NCBI RefSeq assembly: GCF_013373795.3
Contig: NZ_CP088022.1
Span: 6,510,001-6,574,000, forward strand
DNA length: 64,000 nucleotides
Direction of reading: 5' to 3'
Origin: Bradyrhizobium quebecense
GTDB taxonomy: Bacteria > Pseudomonadota > Alphaproteobacteria > Rhizobiales > Xanthobacteraceae
The notes below the pieces were generated by a model that was not told the origin of the DNA, searched no databases, and saw nothing but the letters and a program-made list of their open reading frames with translations. Shown here piece by piece: positions 1-9,074 of this stretch (position 1 is its first letter; each line of letters opens with the position of its first letter). The position numbers were made by a program, and so were the translations under genes.

Positions 1-1
1 C

Positions 2-1066
2 GAATATGACGCGGTGGTCGCCTCCGGCGAACAGGTCACTTCGGGCCTGCTCGCGATCGTGCTGCAGGGCATCGGCATCCAGGCGCGCTCCTGGCAGGGC
101 TGGCAGATCCCGATCAAGACCTCGGAGGCGCATGCTTCGGCGCGCATCCTCGATATCGACGGCAGCGAGATCATCGGCCGTTTCAAGGAGCGCAAGGAAG
201 TCGCCGTGATCGCCGGCTTCCAGGGCATCAACCCGCAGACCGGCCGCATCACCACGCTCGGCCGCGGCGGTTCGGACACTTCGGCGGTGGCGATCGCGGC
301 CGCTTTGCGCGCCGACCGCTGCGACATCTACACCGATGTCGACGGCGTCTACACCACCGATCCGCGCGTGGTGCCGAAGGCGCGCCGGCTCGACAAGATC
401 GCATTCGAGGACATGCTGGAGCTGGCCTCGCAGGGCGCCAAGGTGCTGCAGGTTCGCTCGGTGGAACTCGGCATGGTGCACAACATGCCGATCTTCGTAC
501 GCTCCAGCTTCGACAAGCCAGAGGATATCGACCCGCACGCCAACCAGCCGCCGGGCACGCTGATCTGCAGCGAGGAGGAAATCATGGAAATGCACGTCGT
601 CACCGGCATCGCCTTCTCCAAGGACGAAGCCCAGATTTCCGTGCGCCAGATCGAGGACAAGCCCGGCGTCGCCGCGGCGATCTTCGGGCCGCTTGCGGAT
701 GCCAACATCAACGTCGACATGATCGTGCAGAACGTGTCGGAGGACGGCAAGACCACCGACCTCACCTTCACCGTGCCGGCCACCGACTACAACCGCGCCA
801 GGGACACCATTACCTCCGCCAAGGCCAAGATCGGCTACGCCAGGCTCGACACCGCGACCGATGTCGCCAAGGTCTCGGTGATCGGCAGCGGCATGCGCAG
901 CCATGCCGGCGTCGCGGCGAAGGCGTTCAAGGCGCTGGCCGATCGCAACATCAACATCCGCGCCATCACCACCTCCGAGATCAAGTTCTCGGTCCTGATC
1001 GACGCCGCCTACACCGAACTCGCGGTCCGCACGCTGCACACGCTGTACGGGCTGGACCAGGCGTAG
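2..1066 (+). CDS. lysC: Aspartate kinase (5' end outside window)
   Basis: Phosphorylates aspartate in the first step of lysine, threonine and methionine synthesis. The frame is already open at base 2, so the N-terminal kinase motif lies upstream of the window. Visible are the end of the amino-acid kinase fold (GRGGSDTSAVAIAAAL, then DVDGVYTTDPR, both typical of aspartokinases) and a C-terminal pair of ACT domains starting near VVTGIAFSKDEAQISV and VSVIGSGMRSHAGVAAKAF, which in this family mediate feedback inhibition by lysine and/or threonine. The gene ends with TAG. It is followed by a repeat-rich spacer before ptsP. The lysC then ptsP order is common in rhizobia. Very confident. Confidence 0.96.
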   Translation, partial: EYDAVVASGEQVTSGLLAIVLQGIGIQARSWQGWQIPIKTSEAHASARILDIDGSEIIGRFKERKEVAVIAGFQGINPQTGRITTLGRGGSDTSAVAIAAALRADRCDIYTDVDGVYTTDPRVVPKARRLDKIAFEDMLELASQGAKVLQVRSVELGMVHNMPIFVRSSFDKPEDIDPHANQPPGTLICSEEEIMEMHVVTGIAFSKDEAQISVRQIEDKPGVAAAIFGPLADANINVDMIVQNVSEDGKTTDLTFTVPATDYNRARDTITSAKAKIGYARLDTATDVAKVSVIGSGMRSHAGVAAKAFKALADRNINIRAITTSEIKFSVLIDAAYTELAVRTLHTLYGLDQA

Positions 1067-1078
1067 GGCTTTGGGAAA

Positions 1079-1265
1079 CCCTCTCCCCTTGTGGGAGAGG
1101 GTGGTTTCAATGCGTTTAGCATCGAAACCGGGTGAGGGGTCTGCCTCCGCGGATAGAGATCCCTCATCCGTCGCGGACTGCGCGTAGCCGATGCGCAGCA
1201 TCGGCGTTTCCAAGAACGGCGGCCGCAGGCCGCCTGTGGCCACCTTCTCCCACAAGGGGAGAAGG
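1079..1265. repeat. Paired GGGAGAGG-type hairpin repeat
   Basis: The spacer downstream of lysC carries a hairpin CCCTCTCCCC-TTGT-GGGAGAGGG at its left end and a similar one (CCTTCTCCCACAAGGGGAGAAGG, imperfect) at its right end, about 140 bp apart, with more self-complementary stretches between. Related elements occur at 40988-41108 and 44330-44535. The left hairpin may double as a lysC terminator although no T-run follows. No gene is visible in the rest of 1067-1564. Confidence 0.7.
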
Positions 1266-1413
1266 AAGAGGGCCTCCGGTACCCACATCCCGGAGTTAGA
1301 ATTTCTCTTAGCGGGCGCAGCATCGGGCTGACGCAGACGTTATTTGCTACTGGCAGGCGTTTTGCTTGGCAAAGCGAGCCTCGATTGGCTATACGGCCAG
1401 TCAGGTGGGCTGT

Positions 1414-1438
1414 CGCAAACTGTGGCACAGTTTGTGCG
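1414..1438. promoter_or_regulatory. Inverted repeat upstream of ptsP
   Basis: AAACTGT-GGC-ACAGTTT is a perfect 7-bp inverted repeat (1417-1433), extended imperfectly on both sides (CGC/GCG). It lies about 130 bp upstream of the ptsP start in a locally less GC-rich spacer. It could be a regulator-binding site for ptsP or a small hairpin. No regulator can be named. Confidence 0.35.
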
Positions 1439-1564
1439 ATCCCGAATCGGCGGGAACTGGCGCGAGCGGCGACGCCGAATGACTAAAATTGTTGTGTTTG
1501 ACGAGTTTTGCGCCAACGGCCGGCCGGCCCCGTGCGCCGGCCTGGTGGGGAGGGACTGAAGCAC

Positions 1565-3832
1565 ATGCGGAGCGCGTCGGGAGGCCCCCGCGTCCTGTTG
1601 AGGCGGCTCCGCGAAACCATGGCGGAGCAAGTCTCCGCCCAGGAACGCCTCGACAAGATCGTGGTGCTGATCGCGGCCAACATGGTGGCCGAGGTCTGCT
1701 CCTGCTACGTGCTGCGCATCGACAACACGCTCGAGCTCTACGCCACCGAGGGTCTGAACCGCGACGCCGTGCACCGCACCGTGCTGAGCGCGCATGAGGG
1801 CCTGGTCGGCCTCGTCGCCAGCGAGGCGACGCCGCTCAATCTCTCCGACGCGCAAAGCCATCCCGCCTTCGCCTACCGCCCGGAAACCGGCGAAGAGATC
1901 TACCACTCGTTCCTCGGCGTGCCGATCCTGCGCGCCGGCAACACGCTCGGCGTGCTTGTGGTGCAGAACCGCGCCAAGCGCACCTATGTCGAGGAAGAGG
2001 TCGAGGCGCTGCAGACCACCGCCATGGTGCTGGCGGAGATGATCGCCTCAGGCGAGCTTGCCGCGCTGGCCCAGCCCGGCGCCGAGCCCGCCGCGCGGCA
2101 CTCGCTGCACAAGACCGGCGCGGTGCTCTCCGACGGCATCGCGCTCGGCCATGTCGTGCTGCACGAGCCGCGCGTCGTCATCACCAACTATATCGCCGAA
2201 GACCTGCCGAAGGAGATCAAGCGGCTCGACACTGCGCTCGCCAATCTGCGCGCCGATCTCGACCGCATGCTGGAGCGCGGCGACGTCGCCGAAGGCGGCG
2301 AGCATCGCGATGTGCTGGAAGCCTACCGCATGTTCGCCAACGACCAGGGCTGGTCGCACAAGCTGCATGAGGCGGTCGCCACCGGCCTCACCGCGGAAGC
2401 CGCCGTCGAACGCGTGCAGTCCGACACCCGCGCGCGCATGCTGCGCTCGACCGATCCCTATTTGCGCGACCGCCTGCACGATCTCGAGGATCTCGGCCAT
2501 CGCCTGATGCGGCAACTGGTCGGCCAGGACCATGCGCCGACGCGCGAGCAGCTGCCCGACAACGCCATCCTGATCGCCCGCGCGATGGGCCCCGCAGCGC
2601 TGCTCGACTATGACCGCAAGCGGCTGCGCGGCCTGGTGCTGGAGGAAGGCACCGCGAATTCCCACGTCTCGATCGTGGCACGCGCGCTCGGCATTCCCGC
2701 GGTCGGCGAGGTGCCGAACGCGCCCGGCATTGCCGATCCGGGCGATGCCATTATCGTCGACGGCATTTCCGGCGAGATCTATGTCCGCCCCTCCGCCGAG
2801 ATCGAATCCGCCTACGCCGAGCGCGTCCGGTTCCGGGCGCGGCGGCAGGCGCAATATTCGGCGCTGCGCGACAAGCCCTGCGTGACCAAGGACGGCCAGC
2901 CGATCGAGCTCCTGATCAATGCCGGCCTGACCATCGACCTGCCGCATATCGAGGACACCGGCAGCGCCGGCATCGGCCTGTTCCGCACCGAATTGCAGTT
3001 CATGGTGAGCCCGAGCCTGCCGCGTTCGAGCGACCAGCTCGCGTTGTACCGCACCGTGCTCGATGCCGCGGGCACCAAGCCCGTCACCTTCCGCACGCTC
3101 GACATCGGCGGCGACAAGGCGCTGCCCTACATGGAGACCGTGGTCGAGGAAAATCCCGCGCTCGGCTGGCGCGCGATCCGGCTCGGCCTCGACCGCCCCG
3201 GCCTGCTGCGCGGCCAGATCCGCGCACTGCTGCGCGCCGGCGGCGGACGTGCGCTGAAGATCATGTTCCCGATGATCTCCGAGATCGCCGAGTTCGACCA
3301 GGCCAAGGCGATCGTCGAGCGCGAGCTGACCTATCTGCGACAGCACGGCCATTCGCTGCCCGAACGGATCGATATCGGCACCATGGTCGAGGTGCCGGCC
3401 CTGCTCTACCAGCTCGACGAGCTGCTGAAGAAGGTCGACTTCGTCTCGGTCGGCTCCAACGACTTGTTCCAGTTCCTGTTCGCGGTCGACCGCGGCAATG
3501 CCAAGGTCTCGGAACGCTTCGACATCCTGTCGGCGCCGATCCTGCGCGCGCTGCGCGACATCGTGCGCAAGGCCAAGATCGCGAAGAAGGCCGCTTCGCT
3601 GTGCGGTGAGATGGCGTCGAAGCCGATCGGCGCGCTGGCGCTGATTGCGCTCGGCTATCGCTCGCTGTCGCTGTCGGCGACCGCGCACGGCCCGGTCAAG
3701 GCGTTGATCCTCGACCTCGACGCCAAGAAGGCCGAGGCGATGATCAATCCGCTGCTGGACGCGCCGGTCGGCAGCGTCTCGATCCGCGGGGCGCTGACGA
3801 AGTTTGCGGAAACCGAGGGGCTGGCCTTGTAG
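1565..3832 (+). CDS. ptsP: PTS-Ntr enzyme I, phosphoenolpyruvate-protein phosphotransferase
   Basis: First phosphotransfer protein of the nitrogen-related PTS: it takes phosphate from PEP and passes it to NPr, then EIIA-Ntr, a regulatory cascade rather than sugar transport. The product is 755 aa. An N-terminal GAF domain occupies about residues 25-170. It is followed by the EI N-terminal region with the phosphohistidine motif GTANSHVSIVARALGIP and a PEP-binding TIM barrel with GTMVEVPALLYQ, SVGSNDLFQF and the catalytic-Cys motif LCGEMAS near the C-terminus. The ATG at 1565 was chosen because GGGAGGG lies 10-15 bp upstream; a TTG 19 codons further up lacks this support. GAF domains of PtsP are thought to sense nitrogen status (glutamine and 2-oxoglutarate), which links it functionally to glnD at 55 kb. 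Confidence 0.96.
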   Translation: MRSASGGPRVLLRRLRETMAEQVSAQERLDKIVVLIAANMVAEVCSCYVLRIDNTLELYATEGLNRDAVHRTVLSAHEGLVGLVASEATPLNLSDAQSHPAFAYRPETGEEIYHSFLGVPILRAGNTLGVLVVQNRAKRTYVEEEVEALQTTAMVLAEMIASGELAALAQPGAEPAARHSLHKTGAVLSDGIALGHVVLHEPRVVITNYIAEDLPKEIKRLDTALANLRADLDRMLERGDVAEGGEHRDVLEAYRMFANDQGWSHKLHEAVATGLTAEAAVERVQSDTRARMLRSTDPYLRDRLHDLEDLGHRLMRQLVGQDHAPTREQLPDNAILIARAMGPAALLDYDRKRLRGLVLEEGTANSHVSIVARALGIPAVGEVPNAPGIADPGDAIIVDGISGEIYVRPSAEIESAYAERVRFRARRQAQYSALRDKPCVTKDGQPIELLINAGLTIDLPHIEDTGSAGIGLFRTELQFMVSPSLPRSSDQLALYRTVLDAAGTKPVTFRTLDIGGDKALPYMETVVEENPALGWRAIRLGLDRPGLLRGQIRALLRAGGGRALKIMFPMISEIAEFDQAKAIVERELTYLRQHGHSLPERIDIGTMVEVPALLYQLDELLKKVDFVSVGSNDLFQFLFAVDRGNAKVSERFDILSAPILRALRDIVRKAKIAKKAASLCGEMASKPIGALALIALGYRSLSLSATAHGPVKALILDLDAKKAEAMINPLLDAPVGSVSIRGALTKFAETEGLAL

Positions 3833-3889
3833 CGACGCTGCCGTCGCCTCTGCCACCCCTTCGCGCTTTCAGCAATTCGAGACTCCGCC

Positions 3890-4969
3890 ATGCTACCCGA
3901 AGCCAAACTCGACGTCCTGCTCGCCCATCACGCCTCGCTGGAGGCCGAGCTGCTCGGCCAGGTCAACTCCGAGCGCTATGTTGCGATCACGCGCGAGCTC
4001 GCCGAGCTCAATCCGCTGATCGATGCGGTGAAGACCTATCGCTCTGCCCGATCGGAACTCGCCGACACCGAGGCGTTGCTGGCCGATGCGGGGACCGATC
4101 CCGAGATGCGCAGCATGGCGGAAGCCGAGCTGGAGACGCTGCAGGCGCGCATCGGCGATCTCGAGCAGAAGATCCGGGTCGCGCTGTTGCCGAAGGACGC
4201 GATGGACGACCGCAACGTGGTGCTGGAAATCCGCGCCGGCACCGGCGGCGACGAGGCCTCGCTGTTCGCCGGCGACCTGTTCCGGATGTATGAGCGCTTC
4301 GCGGCCTTGCAGGGCTGGAAGGTCGAGGTGATCTCGGCGAGCGAAGGCACCGTCGGCGGCTACAAGGAAATCATCGCCGAGGTGCAGGGCCGCGGCGCCT
4401 TCGCCAAGCTGAAATTCGAGTCCGGCGTGCACCGCGTGCAGCGCGTGCCCGACACCGAGACGCAGGGCCGCATCCACACCTCGGCCGCTACCGTCGCCGT
4501 GCTGCCCGAGGTCGAGGACGTCGACGTCGACATCAAGGACACCGACTTGCGGATCGAGACCATGCGCGCCGGCGGCGCCGGCGGCCAGCACGTCAACAAG
4601 ACCGAATCCGCGATCCGCATCACCCATCTGCCGACCGGCATCGTGGTGATGATGCAGGACAGCCGCTCGCAGCACAAAAACCGGGCGTCGGCGATGAACA
4701 TCCTGCGCTCGCGCATCTATGACGCCGAGCGCCAGCGTGTCGATGCCGCGCGCTCCGCCGACCGCAAGGAGAAGGTCGGCTCCGGCGACCGCTCGGAGCG
4801 CATCCGCACCTATAATTTCCCGCAAGGGAGAGTCACCGACCACCGTATCAACCTGACGCTCTACAAGCTGCCGCAGGTGATCGCGGGCGAGGCGCTCGGC
4901 GAACTGATCGATGCGCTGACCACCGAGCATCAGGCCGCGCAGCTCGCGGCACAGGGCGCGGCGGCGTGA
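3890..4969 (+). CDS. prfA: Peptide chain release factor 1
   Basis: Recognises UAA and UAG stop codons and triggers peptide release. The product is 359 aa, normal for RF1. The codon-recognition tripeptide appears as PDT within [15 protein letters not shown]. The catalytic GGQ is in [19 protein letters not shown]. The coiled N-terminal domain covers about residues 1-90. The start ATG at 3890 follows ptsP by 57 bp, so the two may be cotranscribed. The gene for its methylase, prmC, follows after a repeat-containing spacer of 180 bp. Confidence 0.98.
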   Translation: MLPEAKLDVLLAHHASLEAELLGQVNSERYVAITRELAELNPLIDAVKTYRSARSELADTEALLADAGTDPEMRSMAEAELETLQARIGDLEQKIRVALLPKDAMDDRNVVLEIRAGTGGDEASLFAGDLFRMYERFAALQGWKVEVISASEGTVGGYKEIIAEVQGRGAFAKLKFESGVHRVQRVPDTETQGRIHTSAATVAVLPEVEDVDVDIKDTDLRIETMRAGGAGGQHVNKTESAIRITHLPTGIVVMMQDSRSQHKNRASAMNILRSRIYDAERQRVDAARSADRKEKVGSGDRSERIRTYNFPQGRVTDHRINLTLYKLPQVIAGEALGELIDALTTEHQAAQLAAQGAAA

Positions 4970-4998
4970 ACCGATCCGGCTGCTGGCTCCATTGATCG

Positions 4999-5121
4999 TC
5001 GTCGTCCCTGCGAAAGCAGGGACCCACAACCACAGGGCGTCATTGTTGATCCCGATATCGACCCCGACCGCCCAGATCGAAGGGCCGCGGCGTATGGGTC
5101 CCCGCTTTCGCGGGGACGACG
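4999..5121. repeat. REP-like hairpin pair between prfA and prmC
   Basis: Two oppositely oriented hairpins, GTCCCTGC-GAAA-GCAGGGAC (5004-5023) and GTCCCCGC-TTTC-GCGGGGAC (5099-5118), are flanked by the recurring words CCCACAACCAC and GGCGTATGGG. This is the repeat family targeted by the two IS elements at 26.4 and 33.5 kb. The stems of the two units differ in a compensated way (CTGC/GCAG against CCGC/GCGG), so pairing rather than sequence is conserved. Confidence 0.85.
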
Positions 5122-5149
5122 GACGGTTGGTGTTGCGCGAGGACACCGC

Positions 5150-6034
5150 GTGATGGCGCCTGTGGTCAACGCAACAGTCGAGAGCGCCCGCCGCGCACTG
5201 GCTGCGCAGCTGCAATCGGCCGGCAACAATTCCGCCGAACTCGATGCACGGCTGCTGGTCGGCGCGGCGCTTGGCCTCGATCTGACCGGCATGGTCACGA
5301 GAGCGAAACGTACGCTGACCCAGGACGAAGCGGATCGCCTCGAGGGCCTGGCGCGGCGCCGCCTCGCCGGCGAACCGGTCGCGCGCATTCTCGGCATCAA
5401 GGAGTTTTGGGGGCTGCCGCTGCATCTGACCGCCGCAACGCTGGTGCCGCGCCCCGACACCGAGACCGTGGTCGAGCGCGCGCTCGAGTTGCTGCGCACC
5501 GACGGCGCGGCGGATCGCGCGTTGCGGATCGCCGATCTCGGCACCGGTTCGGGCGCGATCCTGCTGGCGCTGCTCTCGGAACTGCCCCACGCGCATGGCT
5601 TCGGCACCGACATCTCCACAGAGGCGCTGCAGACGGCGAGCCGGAACGCCGCCGAACTCGGATTCGCCGATCGCGCGACATGGATCGCGTGCGGCTATGG
5701 CAGCGCCCTGACCGGCGCGTTCGACCTGATCGTGTCCAATCCGCCCTACATCCCCTCGGCCGACATCGCCGGCCTCGCCATCGAGGTGCGCGCGCACGAC
5801 CCGCGCGCGGCGCTCGACGGCGGGGCCGACGGGCTCGACGCCTACCGCGCGCTGATTTCGCAATCTGCGGGTCTTCTGACCTCGGGTGGATTTCTGGTTG
5901 TGGAAGTCGGACAGGGCCAGAGCGGCGACGTTGAAGCGCTGATGACGGCTTCCGGGTTATCCCCAACGGGGCCGCCCAAGGCCGATCTCGCGGGCGTTCC
6001 AAGGGCCGTTTCAGCCCGCCGGCTGCCCCGATAA
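5150..6034 (+). CDS. prmC: RF-specific protein-(glutamine-N5) methyltransferase
   Basis: SAM-dependent methylase that modifies the Gln of the GGQ motif of release factors, here encoded just upstream. The product is 294 aa. The N-terminal helical domain (about 1-90) is followed by a Rossmann methyltransferase domain with the SAM-binding loop IADLGTGSGAILLALL and the substrate-Gln motif NPPYIP near residue 200. The frame opens with GTG-ATG (5150/5153) and either could be the start; no strong Shine-Dalgarno separates them. The 510-bp spacer downstream contains no convincing gene. Confidence 0.95.
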   Translation: MMAPVVNATVESARRALAAQLQSAGNNSAELDARLLVGAALGLDLTGMVTRAKRTLTQDEADRLEGLARRRLAGEPVARILGIKEFWGLPLHLTAATLVPRPDTETVVERALELLRTDGAADRALRIADLGTGSGAILLALLSELPHAHGFGTDISTEALQTASRNAAELGFADRATWIACGYGSALTGAFDLIVSNPPYIPSADIAGLAIEVRAHDPRAALDGGADGLDAYRALISQSAGLLTSGGFLVVEVGQGQSGDVEALMTASGLSPTGPPKADLAGVPRAVSARRLPR

Positions 6035-6435
6035 AGTCCTATTGGAACGCAAAAAAACCTCTTGGAATATCCCCCGGGAACGACTACGTTCCGCCCACGA
6101 CATCGGTGCTGGCCCCGTAACCGTTACGGGTGATGACCAGGGTTCAGCAGAGCCCGCCGATCGAAAGGTTCCAGGAACGCAGGTCTCATTGAGCGCAATA
6201 GCCGAAGCTGTGCTGCTCTCGACCGCCAAGCGAACGAAAGCCTGTTATTGCGCTTGAACACTTACGCACGAGAACTGGGCCTGTCTCAACGGGCGGAATG
6301 ATTTTGTCGCTGGCGTGTTTGGCCGGCGGCGGTTGGGGAACGCGTCTTTGCTGAACGCGACTTTGCTGAACGAGATGGTCGGCGACATCGATGCCACTTC
6401 GAACGGTATTGCGATTCCGTGTGCCTGGGCGCACG

Positions 6436-6510
6436 CCGAATCGGACTCTGGGAATTGGAATCTGGGAATCGGACTTCTGAGAATTCGGACTTCTGAGAAA
6501 TCGGACTGTG
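6436..6510. repeat. Short tandem repeat upstream of DUF4167 gene
   Basis: In the gene-free stretch 6035-6548, the word TCGGACTTCTGAGAA occurs twice with a 16-bp period (6469-6483 and 6485-6499), preceded by the degenerate TCGGACTCTGGGAA and followed by TCGGACT. The array ends about 40 bp before the downstream start codon, so it probably lies in the promoter or leader. Apart from this, 6035-6435 shows only unlikely short frames. Confidence 0.6.
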
Positions 6511-6548
6511 GACTGCAATAACTTCAGGGCTGGAATAAAAGGCGACAG

Positions 6549-7310
6549 ATGAGAAACGGTCAGAACAACAAGCGGATGCGCAACCGGAATAACAACAACA
6601 ATAACAACAACAATAACCGGCGCGGCCAGAATCCCCTGACACGGGTGTACGAATCGAACGGACCCGACATCAAGATCCGCGGCACGGCCTCCCACGTGGC
6701 CGAGAAATACGTCCAGCTTGCGCGCGATGCACGCTCCTCCGGCGATCCGGTGGCAGCTGAGAACTACTACCAGCACGCTGAGCACTATTACCGGATCATC
6801 GCGGCCGCGCAGGAGCAGTTCCGGCAGAGTCAGCAGCCGCCGCGCCCCGACGCCGAGGTGACGCAGACCGAGGACGGCGACGACGACAGCGACGGCTATT
6901 CGAGCTTCGGCCAGGAGCCGGGCTTCGTGCCGCAGCAGCAACAGCCGTTCATGCGCGACAACGGCCAGCAGCCCTACCAGCAGCCGCGGGAGCATCGCGA
7001 GCGTGAACAGCAGCCGCGTGAGCACCGCGAACGCGAACATCGTCCGCAGCCGCAGTATCAACCGCTACCGCAGAACCAGCCGCAGCCGGTGGTGGCCGAT
7101 GCCGGCGGCGTCGATCGCCTGCCCTCGTTCATCACCGGCGGCGCGCAGCCGCAGGTCAACGGTGGCGCCTATGAAGCCAGCAATGGCGGCGCAGAACGCG
7201 GCGAACGGAGCGAGCGTTTTCCGCGCCGTCGCCGCCGTCCGCACGGCCCGCGCCCCGATATGGCGGCGCAGCCGGCGCCGAGCGACGACTTCAATCCGGG
7301 CAACGAGTAA
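6549..7310 (+). CDS. DUF4167 family protein, poly-Asn and Gln/Arg rich
   Basis: A 253-aa protein of the DUF4167 family, conserved in Rhizobiales and of unknown function. The conserved block is about residues 24-100 (TRVYESNGPDIKIRG, HVAEKYVQLARDA, YYQHAEHYYRII). Before it is a run of ten asparagines encoded by alternating AAC/AAT codons, preceded by basic residues. After it comes a low-complexity tail rich in Gln, Pro, Arg and His, including two near-copies of PREHRERE, ending in a strongly basic RRRRRPHGPR stretch. Composition suggests a nucleic-acid-associated, partly disordered protein (inference). The gene converges on the methyltransferase gene, with a shared hairpin between them. Confidence 0.85.
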   Translation: MRNGQNNKRMRNRNNNNNNNNNNRRGQNPLTRVYESNGPDIKIRGTASHVAEKYVQLARDARSSGDPVAAENYYQHAEHYYRIIAAAQEQFRQSQQPPRPDAEVTQTEDGDDDSDGYSSFGQEPGFVPQQQQPFMRDNGQQPYQQPREHREREQQPREHREREHRPQPQYQPLPQNQPQPVVADAGGVDRLPSFITGGAQPQVNGGAYEASNGGAERGERSERFPRRRRRPHGPRPDMAAQPAPSDDFNPGNE

Positions 7311-7324
7311 CGCAACTGTGCGGC

Positions 7325-7349
7325 CACCCTCCCCCTCCAGGGGAGGGTG
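7325..7349. terminator. Hairpin between convergent genes
   Basis: CACCCTCCCC-CTCCA-GGGGAGGGTG forms a 10-bp perfect stem between two converging reading frames (the DUF4167 gene ending at 7310 and the methyltransferase ending at 7371). There is no long T-run on either strand, so termination by this hairpin is likely but not proven. Confidence 0.55.
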
Positions 7350-7370
7350 AATCATTCGTGTCACGTCGTC

Positions 7371-8123
7371 TTACGACTCCGCGTGACTGGATTTGCGCGT
7401 CGCCGTCGAGGACGGCACCAGCACCGGACGCAATGACGGGATCAGTTGCGTGCGCTCGCGGCGCGCCGGGATCGCGCGATAGACCTGCTTGCTCGCTTCC
7501 ACGATATGCACACCGGCGAACGGCATCGACAGCGCCGCACCGACCCGCTCCCACGCCATCGCCGAGCGCAAGAACCAGCTGCCCTGCACCGGCGGCATGA
7601 ACAGCGCCTCGCCCCATGACGCCGGCGTGAACCAGGTCTGCCGCAACAGCTGGGTGATCTGCGCCCGCGAATAGGGCCGGCCATGGCCGAACGGCGTGGC
7701 ATCGGTGCGCGTCCAGACGCCGCGCCTGTTCGGGATAATCGCGATCAGCCGCCCCGACGGTGACAGCACCCGCCACACCTCGCGCAGCAGCCGCTCGGGA
7801 TCGTCGGACATCTCCAGCGCATGCACCAGCAGCACGCGGTCGACCGCGGCATCCGGCAGCGGCATCGAGAATTCGTCGATCAGGGTCGCCAGCGCCGGCC
7901 GGCCGGTCGGCCATTTCAGCACGCCCTGGGCCGCCGGCATGAAGGCGATGCAGCGCTCGCAGGTATCACGGAACAGGCCGAGGTAAGGTGTCGGATAGCC
8001 GAGCCCGAGCACGCGCTGGCCTTCCGCGTTCGGCCACCGCGCACGGATGCCACGGTTGATCAGCTGCCGCGCGACGATGCCGAGGCGCTGCGAATAGAAG
8101 TCGCGGAGGTCGATGACGTCCAT
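7371..8123 (-). CDS. Class I SAM-dependent methyltransferase
   Basis: A 250-aa methyltransferase-type protein of unknown substrate. The post-I region has VLGLGYPTPYLGLF in place of the classic glycine loop, followed by the methyltransf-11 signature MPLPDAAVDRVLLVHALE, then LREVWRVLSPSGRLIAIIPNR, which is the usual strand-4/5 motif. It is divergent from gloB with 183 bp between the two starts, an arrangement often seen in alphaproteobacteria. The C-terminal 50 residues are Ser/Arg rich and probably disordered. Confidence 0.85.
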   Translation of the reverse strand: MDVIDLRDFYSQRLGIVARQLINRGIRARWPNAEGQRVLGLGYPTPYLGLFRDTCERCIAFMPAAQGVLKWPTGRPALATLIDEFSMPLPDAAVDRVLLVHALEMSDDPERLLREVWRVLSPSGRLIAIIPNRRGVWTRTDATPFGHGRPYSRAQITQLLRQTWFTPASWGEALFMPPVQGSWFLRSAMAWERVGAALSMPFAGVHIVEASKQVYRAIPARRERTQLIPSLRPVLVPSSTATRKSSHAES

Positions 8124-8224
8124 GATCCTAGCCTAACATGCCCGTTACAGCCGGGGAGCGCCGAAATTTGCGTTGCCGCCGGAGCGTTAACGCCATATTT
8201 CACCCCTATATTGGGCGAGGTAAG

Positions 8225-8273
8225 AGCATGATCCGGAAACGGCGACGCCGGCTTTTCGAAAAAAACATGCTCT
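8225..8273. repeat. GAGCATGATCCGGAAA-type hairpin repeat
   Basis: GAGCATGATCCGGAAA ... TTTTCGAAAAAAACATGCTC is an imperfect inverted repeat of about 50 bp in the divergent methyltransferase/gloB spacer. It belongs to the family also found at 12265-12313, 18177-18209 (half), 36431-36480 and 47558-47605. Confidence 0.8.
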
Positions 8274-8306
8274 GAAATGTCCGTCCCGTTTGTTCGTGGA
8301 GATATC

Positions 8307-9074
8307 ATGACCGCCGAAATTCGCACCTTCAGCTGCCTCACCGACAATTTCGGGTACCTGATCCACGATCCCGCCACCAAGGCGACGGCATCGATCGACG
8401 CGCCGGAGGCCGGCCCGATCATCGAGGCGCTGGAGCACGAAGGCTGGACGCTGACCGACATCCTGATCACCCATCACCATGGCGACCATGTCGGCGGCGT
8501 CGCCGAGCTGAAGCAGAAGTACGGCTGCCGCGTCGTCGCGCCGCACGACAAGTCTGCCAAGATCGCCAATGTCGATCTGCGCGCCGCCAATGCCGACGTC
8601 ATCAAGGTCGGCAGCCTGCTCGCGCGCGTGGTCGAGACCCCCGGCCATACGCTCGACCATATCTCCTATGTATTCGACGGCGAGAAGGCGGTGTTCGCCG
8701 CCGATACGCTGTTCTCGATCGGATGCGGCCGGGTGTTCGAGGGCACCTATCCCATGATGTGGGATTCGCTGCTGAAGCTGCGTTCGCTGCCGGACGATTT
8801 CCGTCTGTATTGCGGCCATGAATACACCGCCTCCAACGTGAAGTTCGCGCTCACCATCGAGGGCGACAATCCGCATTTGCAGGCCCGCGCCGAGGAAGTG
8901 ACGAAGCTGCGCGCCGAGAACAAGCCGACGATTCCCGTGCTGCTGGGTGACGAGAAGAAGGCCAACGTGTTCCTGCGCGCCGACGAGCCTGTTGTCGCCG
9001 CCAAGCTGCACATGAAGGGCGCCGACCCGGCGCTGGTGTTCGGCGAGCTCCGCGAGCGCAAGAACAAGTCCTGA
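8307..9074 (+). CDS. gloB: Hydroxyacylglutathione hydrolase (glyoxalase II)
   Basis: Hydrolyses S-D-lactoylglutathione to glutathione and D-lactate, the second step of methylglyoxal detoxification. The product is 255 aa. The metallo-beta-lactamase metal motif THHHGDHVGG is near residue 58. Further ligands are in ETPGHTLDHISY, FAADTLFSIGCGR and YCGHEYT. The C-terminal HAGH region carries NPHLQARAEEVTKLR. The start at 8307 is preceded by GGAGA at 8 bp; an in-frame ATG 30 bp earlier lies against the dispersed repeat and lacks a ribosome site. The stop overlaps the next start (TGATG), so it is cotranscribed with the cupin gene. Confidence 0.96.
   Translation: MTAEIRTFSCLTDNFGYLIHDPATKATASIDAPEAGPIIEALEHEGWTLTDILITHHHGDHVGGVAELKQKYGCRVVAPHDKSAKIANVDLRAANADVIKVGSLLARVVETPGHTLDHISYVFDGEKAVFAADTLFSIGCGRVFEGTYPMMWDSLLKLRSLPDDFRLYCGHEYTASNVKFALTIEGDNPHLQARAEEVTKLRAENKPTIPVLLGDEKKANVFLRADEPVVAAKLHMKGADPALVFGELRERKNKS

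Noticed and set aside
2048..3856. Long minus-strand frame of 602 codons opposite ptsP
   Set aside because: Composition is His/Gln/Arg-rich without motifs, typical of the antisense of high-GC genes; ptsP on the other strand is certain.
4999..5121. Hairpin pairs read as a CRISPR-like array
   Set aside because: Only two units, in opposite orientation, without regular spacers or cas genes.
3893..5863. Minus-strand frame of 656 codons opposite prfA and prmC
   Set aside because: It spans two well-supported genes and a REP pair and has no recognisable domain.
6042..6257. 71-codon frame after prmC
   Set aside because: No ribosome site, no similarity recalled, and it ends in unremarkable sequence.
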